A stretch of 64,000 nt of DNA from contig OX326957.1 of NCBI GenBank assembly GCA_946800325.1, positions 48,840,307 through 48,904,306 of the forward strand, in the 5' to 3' direction. The notes below the pieces were generated by a model. That model saw only the letters and a list, made by a program, of their open reading frames with translations. It was not told where the DNA came from and did not search any database. Positions 34,101-46,265 of the stretch are shown here, one piece after another (the stretch's first letter is position 1; every line of letters starts with the position of its first letter). The DNA comes from Luzula sylvatica (taxonomy: Eukaryota; Streptophyta; Magnoliopsida; Poales; Juncaceae). The translations under genes and the position numbers were made by a program.

Positions 34101-35216
34101 GAAGCTTTGTATGGGCTGAAACAAGCATCCCGTGCATGGTATAGCAATATCGATTCTTACTTCACCGAAAAAGGGTTTAAAAGGAGTCCGAGTGAACCAA
34201 CCCTTTATATCAAGCAAGGCAACACCGGTATGATTATCGTTTCTCTTTATGTCGATGATTTAATTGTGACCGGTAGTGACGAAAAGATGGTGCGAGAATT
34301 CAAGGAGGATATGTTGAAGAAATACGAGATGAATGATTTGGGGTTACTTCATTACTTTTTGGGTATCGAGATTAATCAAAGAGAAGATGGAGTTTTCATT
34401 TCGCAAACTAAGTATGCTCAAAATATTCTCGCCAAATTTAAAATGGAGAATTGTAATCCGGTGACGATACCGATTTTGGTGAATGAAAAGATGACGAAAG
34501 AAGATGGAAGCTGTGATGCCGATGAATCGATCTATAGAAGCTTAGTTGGTAACTTATTATACCTTGCCGTTACAAGACCCGACATTATGTATGGTGTGTG
34601 TTTGTTATCTCGGTTCATGAGTAAGCCGAGTAAATTACACTTTGGAGTTGCAAAGAGATTGTTGCGATACATACAAGGTACCAAAGATTTTGGACTTATG
34701 TATGAGAAGAATGAGAAAGCGAAAATAGAGTTGGTTGGATTTTGCGATAGCGATTGGGCCGGTAGTGTGGATGATATGAGAAGCACATCCGGTTACGCAT
34801 TTACCCTCGGATCGGGTATATTTTCATGGGGCTCGAAGAAGCAAGAACGAGTCGCGCTTTCAACGGCGGAGGCGGAATACGTGTCGGCAAATGAAGCCGC
34901 GAAACAAGTTGAATGGTTGAGAAAGGTGTTAGAAGACATGAGGGAGAAACAAGAAACCGCAACGGTCCTCTTTTGCGATAATTAATCCGCGATAGCCATG
35001 TCAAAAGATTCCGTTTTCCATAGTCGAACCAAGCATATCAAATTACGACATCACTTTATTCGAGAGGTGGTTGGAGATGACGAACTCGTGGTCAAGCATG
35101 TAAAATCCGAAAATCAATTGGCGGATATTTTCACCAAGGCACTTCCTATCGAGAAGTTTATTCGATTTCGAGAATCGATGGGCATGACGAGTAAAAGCAT
35201 CAAGGGGGAGTATTAA
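31171..35216 (+). pseudogene. Copia D gag-pol, disabled by two lesions
   Basis: Gag-pol polyprotein of a Copia element; it makes the particle proteins, protease, integrase, reverse transcriptase and RNase H. The start ATG at 31171 gives [10 protein letters not shown]. In order: gag, Gly/Arg-rich stretch, zinc knuckle [14 protein letters not shown], protease site [12 protein letters not shown]-pre-integrase (WHKRLGHV), integrase core, reverse transcriptase with YVDDLIV, and RNase H with STAEAEY. Two breaks are visible: a one-base loss near 34103 shifts frame before the reverse-transcriptase thumb, and a TAA at 34983-34985 cuts the RNase H. The rest is open, so the element died recently or depends on other copies. 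Confidence 0.9.
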
Positions 35217-35581
35217 ATTTAATGCTTTATAAATTAATTAATAATAATATATTTAATTAATGGGCAGGATAATTAGGATAATTATTAGAAGTGTCTAGAT
35301 TAATTAAGGGGGATGTATCTTGTAATAAATAGGTGTCTATTTAAATAGAAGTATCTAGAATTTAGATAGATAGGATGTATGATTGAAAGGGTGTGTGTAA
35401 GGGGATGAATAAGGTTACTATATAAACCAATGTAATCCGTGAATTTAGATAGAGAAAATAATTATAATTTTTTTATCCAACTCTCTCTCTCCTGTGCGTG
35501 ATTAAAAAAGGGCATAAACTTTTGTCCATTTTTCTCTCTCCTTGTGATCCCCTTTCTTCCTACTTCAATTAAAGTCCAACA
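35211..35581 (+). repeat. Copia D, 3' LTR
   Basis: 371 bp, partner of 30659-31032, directly after the polypurine tract. Confidence 0.92.
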
Positions 35582-36360
35582 GAAGTGCTTTTCAAGATTT
35601 GTTCTTTTTTCACTTTTAAAACTCGTGGAAGTCTTCAAAACAGGTTTTTATTTATTTCACCAAATGATGTCAGTGTTTTTGTGAAAAACTGTTTTTTCCA
35701 ATTGTCCTTTTCGAAACCTTGTCATTTTTTTTTTCAATTTTAAAACTAATTTATTTATTTATTCATTATTTTTTTTAAAAACTGATTTTTAAATTCTTTG
35801 TCAAAAAATATGTTATTTACTTTTCTATTATTTTAAAATTATTTTTTTCTTTTTGAATTTGTTGTATTTTATTTTTTTAATTTAAAACTGATTTTAATTT
35901 AATTATGTTTTATTTTTGAGAAACTGATTTTTTTATTTTTTAAAATTTAAAACTGTTATTTTTTAACTTACTTTTTTAATTTAATGTTAATTATTTGAAC
36001 TTCCATATGCTATGTTCGTTCAAACTTTGATGTGTTAATTTGGTTTATATTTTGGTGTACTATTTATTAGATTCTAGAATCAAATTTAATTTTATTTGGA
36101 ATTCAAAATTTGAATTAAAAGAAATTTGAAATAATTTTATGTTTAATTTACATTTGAAATTAGAATTATAGTTATTTGAATTTTGAAAAATATTATTCAA
36201 ATTTTTCCGATTAATTGGCAAGCCACTAAAATGGTGACCTACGGACTCGTTTCCGTTTAACGTGCTTTATGACATTGCTTCTGTAATATAGCATAGCGCC
36301 ACAAACCAGACAGTAATTTAAAATTTAAATAACTACGTACAGAAGAAAGGATTATCTTAC
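35582..36360. other. AT-rich intron sequence of gene B right of Copia D
   Basis: Dominated by TTTTTAAAACTGATTTT-type low-complexity words (35640-36000). No coding seen. Confidence 0.5.
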
Positions 36361-38352
36361 CTGAAACATCTGAGATGAATTTGGACCTTGCATGGTCCTC
36401 GTGGAGAACTGATCACAGTGTGGCTCTAATAAAGAAGTAGCCTTCAACAAGGATCTAACTACAGGCCAAATCTCTTTTATGTCGGGACGCTTACTGCTAT
36501 CAACATCAGTACATCTTAGACCAAGTTGCAACAATGTTTTCGCTGGTTCGAGAGGCCAGTCACCAACTAATGTAAATAATGGGAGCCCACCATTAATGAA
36601 TGCTTCCTCTACTCTCTCTCTTATAGTTCCACTTCCATCAAACATACCAACCGGGTTTATTAGCGTTACAATCTCTAAAATGGTGATACCAAAGGCAAAG
36701 ATATCGGATTTAAGAGTCGCTCGACCAGTGCGTAAATACTCTGGGTCCAAATAACCAAGTGTTCCTATTACACCCGTAATATCATCATCCAAGTTTTTGG
36801 AATAGCCGAAGTCAGCGAGCTTGCTTCCAAAGTTAGCATCAAGCAAAATATTCATTGGTTTGATGTCTCTGTGGACCACAGGTGGGTTATTGGAGTGGAG
36901 GTACAACAAAGCAGAGCAGGTTTCGGCAATAATCCTCGTACGAAGCTGCCAAGTGAGGTGCGGAGTGTTATTGTCACCATGTAGGAACTTAAAGAGGTCT
37001 CCATTAGGGTAGTACTCCAAAATTATGCTAGGAGGATCGTAACATACTCCGATGACAGTGACAATGTTCTGGTGGCTCAACCTGCTAAGAATATCCACCT
37101 GCAAATGTATCACATGCTTGACACAATAAATATTTTCTTCTTTGAACAGATGCATGATTAAATATAAACATTCTTTATGTATGTTCAAACGAAAATTTGG
37201 ACATGCAAGATTGAATATGAATAAATCTACCTCTCGGTAGATATATGATCGAAATGTATAACTAGAAGTAGTCTTTATGGCCACTATGGATTTTCCAAGA
37301 AGACCTTTATACACGTTTACATCTCGAGCTTTGGAAATTTGAAGTGAATCGCTGAAATTTTTAGTTGCTTTCTTCAACTCTTTCTTGGAAATCACAGAGA
37401 TCAAAGGCTTGGAGGTGCCGGTGCCACGTATTGAATGCTCATTTGGACGGGAAAATTCATCAGCCACTTTAACAACGCCAATCTCCTTTAACAAGAGTGA
37501 CGTGTAATCTGTTTCCAAGGAATTAAGGTGGCTTCTAGCTACTTCTAAACTAACTTCCATATCCTTGGTGGCACGCTTACAATAAGAAATAATTTGTTCC
37601 AATTCAACCATCTTCCCATCAGTAAGTTCATCATCCCGACCTTCTTCGAGCATCTCAACCTCTTGCTCAAGACGTTCAATATACTGCTTTAGAATATCTT
37701 TCTCGAGCTTTTCCTTGGCTAGAATCTCCTCGATTGGTAAATCTTTTGGCCTTGTAACCTGCAGAATTTGTAAGTGAAAGAAATGGAAAGAATTACTCAC
37801 ATGTCTATAGATTCAAGAATATATATAGTTAGTAGTAAATAGTACATACTTCAGATTCAAAGATTTGCATGGTTAGTACGTACTTCAGATTCAAGAATTT
37901 TTATAGTTCGTGCATACTTCAGATCCAAGGATTTGCATATGTTGTATATTGGTTTTAGCACATATGTATGTATTAATTAAATGAGTAGATAGTAAAGTAA
38001 ATTGATCTGGTTTAACACATAAAAAATTATAATTTCACGCTTGCATTGTATTATTTGTTTGGTTTACCTATAATTGCCAACACATCAATAGTGTGGGGAA
38101 TTTAGAGAGGACAAGGTATATTTTTTCCATATACCAACTAATGTTTATTCTTTTCTCATAAGAAGTGAATTAACAATTTAGAGCTTTTATACCATGTAAA
38201 ATATCCAAACAACTAATGAAAAGAAAGAGAATATAAAAAATTCTCCCAATAAAATTAGAAACAATTAAATAAATAAAAAACCATACAAACTTACATTAGC
38301 TTCGGAAATATCTGAATCATAGGCTTTCAATTCTTCTCCAAGGTCAAGCTTC
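36361..38352 (-). CDS. Gene B, coiled coil plus kinase domain 1 (degraded glycine loop)
   Basis: Exons 38352-38295, 37758-37231 and 37098-36361; phases match gene A exactly (2, 0, 0). Linker (KLDLGEELKAYDSDI), coiled coil, then kinase. The glycine-rich loop is lost (ISKARDVNVYKG where gene A has [11 protein letters not shown]). The VAIK lysine, a full HRD (VVHRDIKPMNILLD) and DFG (DFGYSKN) are kept, and the activation segment reads GYLDPEY. ATP binding may be weakened although the catalytic loop is better than in gene A. The exon ends CAG before GTAAG, a strong donor, and a stop follows two codons past it; the donor implies a further 3' exon, proposed as 30242. The tail HCDQFSTRTMQGP aligns with the tail of gene A kinase 1. 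Confidence 0.8.
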
Positions 38353-38623
38353 CTGCGAACAAACACAATTAGATAAAAATGAAATAACATGAAAGACTAG
38401 AAGTATAATCATTTAATCATCTTCGTTTTTTAAGATATATTTGCCAACTAAGAAACCTTACTAGCTACTCTCAGTATAGAACTTTCATAATCCTTAAAAG
38501 ATATCTTAATGTTCACTATTAATATGAAACTGACAACTTTTTCTGGCTATTTCTTGTGCATCTTTCAAAATTAATAGTGAACATTAAGATATCTTTTAAG
38601 GATTATGAAAGAGAGGAACATAC

Positions 38624-41097
38624 CTAGTATCACCGCTCTTCAAAAGATTAGGCTTCCAACCGATAATGTTAAGTTTGGGGCATTGGATTATTTTTAACAT
38701 CTCAATGGATGTTAACTTCGACAGACCTTCTAATGAGAGAAGTTCACCGCAATGACTAATTTCCAGTTTCTTCAGGGAAATTAGATTCTGGGGAAGGTTA
38801 AGGAGTTTTATTTGCTGCGAACCTTCGATTTTTAAGGACTCTAGTGAAGAAAGAGCTGGAAATTCTGGTAGGCTGGTACCGTAATGGAATGATAATTCTA
38901 TCAAAGAAGGAAAGCAAGGTATGCTCCTTAATATTGGGCATCTGTTGATAGATAAGGTACGAAGAGAAGGAAAATCCCCATGTCCTATTTCAGGCCATTC
39001 CTTCAAATCATACATCTCCCACAGGTTCAGTACCTCCAAAGATGGAAAACCGGAAACCTCCATGATATCGACACCATATAGTCTTTGTACACTAAGATAT
39101 CTAAGCGCTGGTAATACACCAAAAGCAGGAAGCTTAATACAGTTCGGGCAACCATCAAGGATAACAGAAACCAATTTGGAAAAAGAAGAATCTCCAATCC
39201 AAAGAGGAAATTGACTACCTATATAATTGCTAATATCTAGTTCTTGAAGGTTTTCGCTAGGTTGGAGGTTTTCAAGAACGGTTTCATGAAGTTCTCTATC
39301 TCCATCCTCTTCTATCAATGCAGTGTTACCACTCCACCGCAAAGACAATTTCTCAATGTAGCCTTTGCTCTTCAAATTTGCCTCTTTGGCATCTAGACCG
39401 CTTGCAACATTCTCGAGCCCACAAATTTGAAGGCATCCTTTGAGTTTATTCAAGTCCTTCAACTCCTCGATTCCACAATGCATCTCATCACTACCAACAT
39501 TAAATGCCGCTAAGGATTGAAGGTTGACCAATTTCCCGATACCAACAGGCATGCCAACAAAACCGGCTTCTTTTATCACATCAAGACGGCGAAGGTTAGT
39601 CAAGACATGTATATTCTCGGGCAATTCAGCCAGGTTATAACAATCATTTGCTTCTAAAATATGGAGGTCGGTCAAGTTACCAATTTCTTGTGGAATACTC
39701 TTGATTTTTGTATTATTGATACCCAAGTAGTACAAGTTGCTTAGCAATTTGATAGAATTGGGCAACTCATCAATATCCGTATTACTCAAATCCATCACCC
39801 TTAAACTACTGAGTTTTGCCAAGAATTTATCTAAGCCCATAAAATATAAAACAGGGGAAAGAGTACCCTGCTGAAACATAAATTTGTTAACAACAAAAAA
39901 AGATTGCAATTCTGTAGTAGTTTCTGCTATTATGAGATTCAATGTGACAGTTTGGTACTCGAAAGGAACGAGTGAGAGGTGACGCACGCCATTTGGAATA
40001 ATCTGCTCACAATCCTCTGATCTAAAGCACACCTTTTTTGATACATATTGTGCCAAATCATGAACAAGTTCATGCATTATAAACTTATCATCTTTAGCAT
40101 CATGTAAAGGAGAATGGTGGAAAAAAGATCGAGAACACAACTCCTCAAAACACTGCAAACCAACATTCTCAACATCTCTACCAATAACCGGCTCAACGAA
40201 ACCTTGTGCCAACCACAAACGAACTAGATGATGCTTAGAGAAAATAAAACCCTTCGGAAACAAAGAACAATAAGCAAAACACTGCTTCAGATGTGAAGGC
40301 AAAAATTCATAACAAACCCTTAAAACTGGCAAAATGGCCCGATCTGGATTTTCCAAATCCCACCGATCACTCCCCAATACAGATCTCCACCATCCTTCCG
40401 TAACAGAATGGGATAGGAGCCCGCCTAGCATATTTATACACAAGGTATTACGAGCACATTTGGTTATAAGATGCATGCCTATCTCTACTAACTCAGGCAA
40501 AGCCTTTGGGTCAGTACCACAAAATACTAGTTGTTGCAACATTAACCAGCAATCACTTTCAGTTAGACAATCTAACTGATACCAATGCATTGCTCTAGTA
40601 GTGTTAGCAACTTCCCACCTACTTGAGGTAACAAATACAACACTTCCTTTTGCGGTAACACTTAGGAGACACAAAAGATTATCCCAAAAACTCATGTTTT
40701 CATTCTCCGCACTATCTAGTACAAGAAAGATCTTTTTACCCGCCAATTCATCCTTCACAATAGCTTCGAGAATGCTTGGTTCAGTAATATCACATGGGGT
40801 ACCGATTAAGGACTCAAGCATCTCTTTCATCAGCCTCTTCTCATCAAAATTCTCATACATGCCTATGAATACCCTTGTATCAAAGGCATCTTCAACTCTT
40901 TTATCAGTGCAAATAAGTTGAACCATGGTGGTTTTTCCAATTCCATTAGCGGCAACCATACAAAACATTGTAACATTACCGCTATGGAAATTGTCTGATA
41001 GTAAGAGTTGAATGATCCTCTTTTTCTCATCTTCTCTACCAACTATAAGTGACCCATCAGTTAGAAAACTTATCTTGGAGGTATCCATCCTGTTAAC
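38624..41097 (-). CDS. Gene B, NLR module (NB-ARC-LRR), fused to downstream kinases
   Basis: One large exon, 825 codons. The acceptor CTAAG at 41100-41098 gives the start VNRMDTSKISFLTDGS, in phase with the small exon at 42309; the ATG at 41088 is a possible alternative start. NB-ARC: P-loop AANGIGKTT, kinase-2 IFLVLDSAEN (second Asp to Ser), GLPL replaced by ARNTL, RNBS-D CFAYCSLFPKGF, and MHD changed to MHE (FIMHELVHDLA). LRRs follow (LRVMDLSNT, LPNSIKLLSNLYYLG...). It leaves at a phase-2 donor (GTATG) at the same place as in gene A, and a stop is met nine codons into the intron. It is clearly a paralogue of 14133-16603 in inverted orientation. An MHD change can make an NLR autoactive or mark a helper or decoy state; which applies here is unknown. 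Confidence 0.88.
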
Positions 41098-41189
41098 CTT
41101 AGAAAAGAAGGAAACATAGAATTACATGTCATGATAAGAAATAATCATTCTTCAAAACAAAGCTTTGGATATATCCTTGCTTATAACAA

Positions 41190-41418
41190 GGAAATTTAAC
41201 TTTGCCCTCACACTTCACCAAAACTTCATCTATATCACAATTAACATCGCTAATAAGCATGTTAATTAGCACATGATACATAATTAATTAAATTAATATA
41301 TACCACATAATTAATATATGAAGTAACTAACATATGTTAATTATGTGTTATGTGTTAATTGATATGCTAATTAAGATATAGACGATGTTGTGAGTAAAGG
41401 GGGCATGGTAAATAGCCT
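41190..41418. mobile_element. MITE family M1, copy 3
   Basis: The right end is the inverse of GAGGCTATTTACCATGCCC and the left end is GGAAATTTAACTTTGCCC, with TTAATTA palindromic words inside. It lies in the first long intron of gene B. Confidence 0.65.
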
Positions 41419-42308
41419 CCGTTAACAATATAAGAAAGAGTAATGATACTCACCCCATTTAGGATTCACTTAGATACTTGATGTGTTAACGTGCATTAAT
41501 TCTAGTGGTAGTCATGAATATTTTTATTTGAATCATCATATACAGGATGAGAAATAATTAAATATCAATTGTTTCACACATCATATTTAATGTTTTTATT
41601 CTCCTAGTTTACCACCATCATTTTATAATTAAATCCAAATTTTACCAAGTGCTAAACATTTACATATGACTCATTTGAAAAAATAATTAATCAAATCTAA
41701 ATTTATAAATTTGGAAAAAATAAATATTGGGTAGAATTAATCCACCGTTACCTAAATTAGAATTTGTCGAAAATTTTACGAAATAAAACTATCACAAAAA
41801 TTAACAAAAATATATTAACGAAAATAAAAATAATAAGTTGCGCAAAAAGATTGAAGATTAGATAATTAAATATTTGTTCAAAAAAATCTGACTTATCATG
41901 TATAAAATTAAATATAATAAAAATTTAAATAAATCAAATTAAATTTTAATAATTTGGTTTATCGCCTAATAAATGTGATTCATCACCTGGTAAATATAAT
42001 GTCATATATTATGATTTACTATTTAATACAATTGAAAATTTAATCCATTTATTATTCGATGTTAACACATTAGTAAGTTGAGGAATATTAAAGGTGACAA
42101 GTACAATTTTTCTATAAGAAACTAGACATAACATTTATGGCAATTGAAGTGAATTTAATGTTTAGATTGGTCGAAAAAAGGACCTAATAAGACATTTTTA
42201 TCAAGCACCATGACCTAGCATCAGTGGCGGATTGGTCAAAACAGAGACATGTTATACTTGTACCAGCAATTACAACGAGAGGTCAGAATTAGTCAAATTT
42301 GTACTCAC
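41419..42308. other. AT-rich intron sequence of gene B
   Basis: Rest of the intron between the small exons and the NLR exon of gene B. No coding or clear repeat was recognised. Confidence 0.45.
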
Positions 42309-42457
42309 CCGCAAAGTGCTTGTCGAAGTTTCCATGCGATCCGCCCTCATAATCTAAAAAAGAAGAGAAATTTATACAGTATTTCAGAAAAGGAAGAAAA
42401 GAAAGTAAGTTTTGTGGAAGAGCTTCTTACCCGTAAGGTACTTGATGAAACTCCCAT
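42309..42457 (-). CDS. Two start-bearing micro-exons, proposed 5' exons of gene B
   Basis: Minus strand. Exon 42457-42431 begins ATG and reads MGVSSSTLR with a GTAAG donor. Exon 42353-42309 (45 bp, TTTTTTAG acceptor, GTGAG donor) reads IMRADRMETSTSTLR. Both are phase 0 and lead in frame to VNRMDTSKIS at 41097. They match the small exons at 5820-6099 of gene A, and the sequence upstream to about 42690 resembles a 5' leader. With them the gene B product would be about 1,669 residues with a short, reiterated N-terminus and no coiled-coil domain before the NB-ARC. Confidence 0.55.
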
Positions 42458-42821
42458 GTCAGCTGATTGTGTGATTCTTGTTCGCCGAAGAAGTTTGAGG
42501 AAGAGTCAGGTTTTCGAAAGGCAAGCACGAGATCTGATGGAGCTTGACTTTCTTAAGGTAGCATGGCAGGAGAAAGAAGAAGTTGAGTTGACTTTGATTT
42601 CGGTTGGACCGTTTCTCATTCATCGGATATTCGGATTTACAGCGATCTTCTTTCTCGAGTCTCCCTCTCTCCGCATTGTTTAGGCGTGAGCCTGATTACT
42701 AAAATTGGCCCAGCATATTATATGCTATCGGTTTCTTGACCCCTCAAGATGGGCCTGATATTTCTTGATCCCTCAAAATGGGCCTGATATTTTTTGATCC
42801 GTTATACCTGAGTTACTAGGT

Positions 42822-42908
42822 TTTTTTTTTTGAAAATAGCCCGTAGGCCTGAATTGCTCATTAAATCAAAGAGTCGTGATGTATGTACACACTTCCCTTA
42901 CCCCTGGA
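42822..42908 (-). mobile_element. Possible L1 3' tail
   Basis: A poly-T run followed by GAAAATAGCCCGTAGGCC and a short unique stretch, as in 3' ends of plant L1 copies on the minus strand. No duplication was confirmed. It abuts the start of the gene C duplicate. Confidence 0.3.
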
Positions 42909-43152
42909 TACAAAAGAATTGGAAGCCTATGATAAAGATATTTCTGAATCTAAAGTAAGTTTGTAAGATTTATTAGCGGAATAACATATCATCTCTTGCT
43001 TTCTCATTAGCTGTTTGGTTGTTTTTACATTGTATAAAGTTCAAAAATGTTTGTTCACTTGTTATCTACTATCTAGTATATGGATTCCCATAAATGTATT
43101 TGCTCGGAACATAACACGATTCTTGAATTTTTAGTACAGGCGCACTGTATAT
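42909..43152 (+). pseudogene. Gene C, 5' fragment (copy of gene A linker exon and intron)
   Basis: Near-identical to about 16855-17088: the linker exon end (TTGGAAGCCTATGATAA..) with its GTAAGT donor and the following intron. The NLR exon is absent to the left. The match stops at TATAT (43148-43152), where Copia A is inserted, and resumes at 59138. Confidence 0.88.
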
Positions 43153-43499
43153 TGTTAGGATCGTCGCCGCAAACACACACACAAGAACAACACACGGACA
43201 CAAGTATTTTTACGTGAAAACCCCGAAGGGAAAAAATCACGGCCGCCGGCACTCAAACCTATTTTACTATATTGGAGAAAGAGAAAATACAATTGTTTGT
43301 GCTTTGTTGGAATGAATAAAACTTTAGCCTAGCCCTATATTTATAGCTAAACTCCTACCCAATACAAGGAAATAATCATTGCCTTAATTACCATTCAATC
43401 ATGGCAATATCAATATATGGAAAACTTTTTTATCTCTTCAAGGTTTCCTTTTTCTAATTTCCTAATCCTCGGATTTCTAAAAGTTTACATACCATAACA
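43153..43499 (-). repeat. Copia A, 3' LTR (left)
   Basis: 347 bp, followed by ATCTCCCACTTGGAGAC, the minus-strand polypurine tract. Confidence 0.93.
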
Positions 43500-44701
43500 A
43501 TCTCCCACTTGGAGACTTTTGCACCAATCTTCTTTTCTCCTGTCCCGAGTGGGACTTCCTTGAGTCCGGCGACCCATGGTTTACGTGACCAGCCCTACTG
43601 AGGCGACGTACAGCCTCAGCTTGTCGGTGGGGACTAGAGGTGGCAAATCTGGCCCGAACCCGAAAAAACCGCCCGACTCGCCCGAGGTCCGACTCGCCCG
43701 TGACCCGAAAAATTTAGAAAATTCAAGCGACCGAACCCGAGCAATCCGACCCAAAATTGACCCGGCTGACATATTATCATTATTATTCCGACTCAACTAG
43801 ACCCGAATCCGAGGTGTCCGAAATCCGATAAACCCGATTATGACAAGTCCGAACTCAAATAGCCCGAACCCAAATTAACCCGATATTATCATTCTTTTAA
43901 TTCAATCTATTAACTAATCTATGTATATCTCTATGTATGACATGAACCTTATTTCTTACTGTGTAATTATTTCAAACTATTTTTTTTCTAAATAATATAT
44001 TATATTTATAAATGGTATATTTCATGATCAATAATCATGTGATTCTTTTGGTGCTTCAGTCTTTGGAAAGGAGTGAACCAAAGACTTATCAATCATTTTT
44101 TATTGAATTTTCTAAATCAAAAATCATTTGACAAATTCATCAGAAAAAATAAAACTAAAACTGGATAAAAATGAGGAGAATGACTAAAAAATTATCATTT
44201 CGCTTTGAATTTGTCATTTGATACTCTTAATCCTCATCAACCACTACTTATGTTTATAGCAAGAATGTCATTCCAAAATTTTCATTATCAATCTATCACA
44301 TGCAAATAAAAACTCAGACTACAAATTGATTCATAGTAATGGTTTGATCAAAAATATACTGAATTCTTAATTTTCTCCTTTTAATTCATAGTAATAAATC
44401 GTGACTGCCAAATAATGCTTGAAAACTAAATCACTAACAAATAATAAACAAACAATTCATATTTCGAAAACAAATTCAAGACAAATAATAAACAAAGTTT
44501 CACTAGGACATTATTTAAATGGCAGATACTCTTGCTCTCTTTGATAAACCGACAAAATTGACTTCTTCACCTAGGATATCCATACTCTGTTGCTTATCGA
44601 CAATATAATCTGATGTGGAAAAAAAAAATTAGAATTTTTATATTTGTTAATTAAAGTACTTAAAATTTATTATTATGCTTATTACCTTCATATCCACATA
44701 A

Positions 44702-44930
44702 CTAGCTACGGGTAGTAATAAGCGCTTGTGCATTTTCAGGTAAAAGAGAACTCCTCCACTTACTTAATACTCTGCCACCCATGCTAAAGGACGATTCTGA
44801 TGCAACTGTGGTGATAGGAATTGCCAGAATGTCTCGTGCCATTGCAGAAACTTCGGGATAACGATTTTGATTTTTTCTCCAATAAGAAAGAACATCAAAT
44901 TCAACTTCGGCTTCGGCATTTTTATGATTT
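44702..44930 (-). pseudogene. hAT transposase C-terminal dimerisation domain
   Basis: The minus strand reads [20 protein letters not shown], then [19 protein letters not shown] and [12 protein letters not shown], ending at TAG (44704-44702). This is the hAT family dimerisation region. It has no own start and is cut off from the BED exon by about 250 bp without coding, so the catalytic core is deleted. Confidence 0.85.
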
Positions 44931-45183
44931 GAGGTTGGTACAACTTAGTACAGAGAAGTTACTACATGTCTATAACTTAGTACAGATAAGTTATTGATAT
45001 TAATAACAAAAAAGTTATTGATATAATAGGTTAACCAATTAACAAATCTGGACATGTGCAAATTAGTAAGATAATTATAAACAAATGTTTATATTTAATA
45101 AAAATTAAGTTATTAATAACCTGGCTCACAATATTTGACAAAAAAGTCTAATTTGAACTAAATAATTATTGTCAACTAAAAAT

Positions 45184-45420
45184 TTAACTAAACATAGCAA
45201 TAAAAACAATATTTGAAGAATAGAAATTCAATACCCGTTTGCAGTAGATGCACTTTGCTCTTTCTCTCTTGTCATCGAATATTTGTGCGTCAAGAATAAC
45301 AAATTCATCCCAAACATTAGATGTTCTCTTTCGCTTTTTTGGAGCATTATTTGGCGTGATAGTTGATCTCGTTTCGGTGTTATTTTCCAAATCATTAGAA
45401 ACATCAGTAGTTGAATCCAT
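45184..45420 (-). pseudogene. hAT transposase N-terminal BED zinc-finger exon
   Basis: Starts MDSTTDVSNDLE. The BED-type pattern VWDEFVIL..AKCIYCKRVL is seen (one Cys pair), and the frame then runs into noncoding DNA. It is the DNA-binding part of the nested hAT element; the RNase-H-like core does not follow. Confidence 0.75.
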
Positions 45421-46265
45421 TCCTGTTAAAAAAATTAAATATAAATGAACAAAAAATCAACTTAAATAAGATTTAGAAAAAAATACATAATTGAAAAAAA
45501 GTACCCTAAGCTTAAACAGAATTTATTGTTTATTTGTTGTGCTTGAACAGACTTTAGGATTCAATTGATTAGATGATGAAATATAACATCAAAACAAACA
45601 TAGGTATAGTATAAATACCAAGTAGCAACGATGGAGAAATAGTAACTAAACAATAAAAAAACATTTTTCATAGAAACTTTCACATTATGGAAAGAGAATG
45701 GCCAACAATTATATTAACAAACAATACTATTTCATTTACATATATGGCGCAAAATTTAACAGAATTAATTGTTTACATATATGGCGCCACCTATTTCACA
45801 GATAGTACCACATGGCGCCAATTTTTTTTTTTGAGGCAAATTTTTTCATATTTTAATTTTTGGAGGCAACATTATGGAAAGATTGATAGTACACAAAAAC
45901 ATTATATTATTTAACATAATTATATTATTTATGGTTAAAAAAATCACTCCGAACTTGAAAATTCGACACAACCCGAATTTGACTAACCCGAATTTCGAAA
46001 GAATCCGAATCCGGAACAAACCGCGTCCGCTAATCACCCCGAACTTGAAAACCCGACCCGACTATAATTTTCAACTCAAAATTGATCCGACCAAATATGA
46101 TCCGATCCCAACCCAGCTTGATCCGAATTGACTTAACACGATAAAATCCGAACCCAAATATTAACCCAAAACATGTTGGGTTCAACCCGAAACCGCCCAA
46201 ACCGCCTGTTTGCCACCTCTAGTGGGGACTTCCTTGGTCAACATATATGCAACGTTTTTGGCACC

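Larger units (their letters stand above)
30659..35581 (+). mobile_element. Copia LTR retrotransposon D, nearly intact
   Basis: LTRs 30659-31032 and 35211-35581 are about 98% alike (six or so substitutions and two small indels seen). They start TATTAAATTTAATG and end GTCCAACA; the usual TG start appears mutated to TA. A primer-binding site like initiator tRNA-Met (TGGCATCAGAGCG, 31036) and a polypurine tract (AAGGGGGAG, 35202-35210) are present. The target duplication is unclear (GAACT / GAAGT at best). It lies in the long intron of gene B, in the opposite orientation to the gene. Confidence 0.93.
43635..46221 (-). mobile_element. hAT transposon nested in Copia A
   Basis: Terminal inverted repeats TAGAGGTGGCAAA (43635) and TTTGCCACCTCTA (46221), with the 8-bp duplication GTGGGGAC on both sides (43627-43634 and 46222-46229). 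CCCGA-rich subterminal repeats lie at both ends. It carries both ends of a transposase gene on the minus strand, with the middle missing. Confidence 0.95.

Noticed and set aside
42249..42683. Plus-strand frame of 144 codons
   Set aside because: It is antisense to the gene B micro-exons and their splice sites; the homologous region of gene A does not keep it open.
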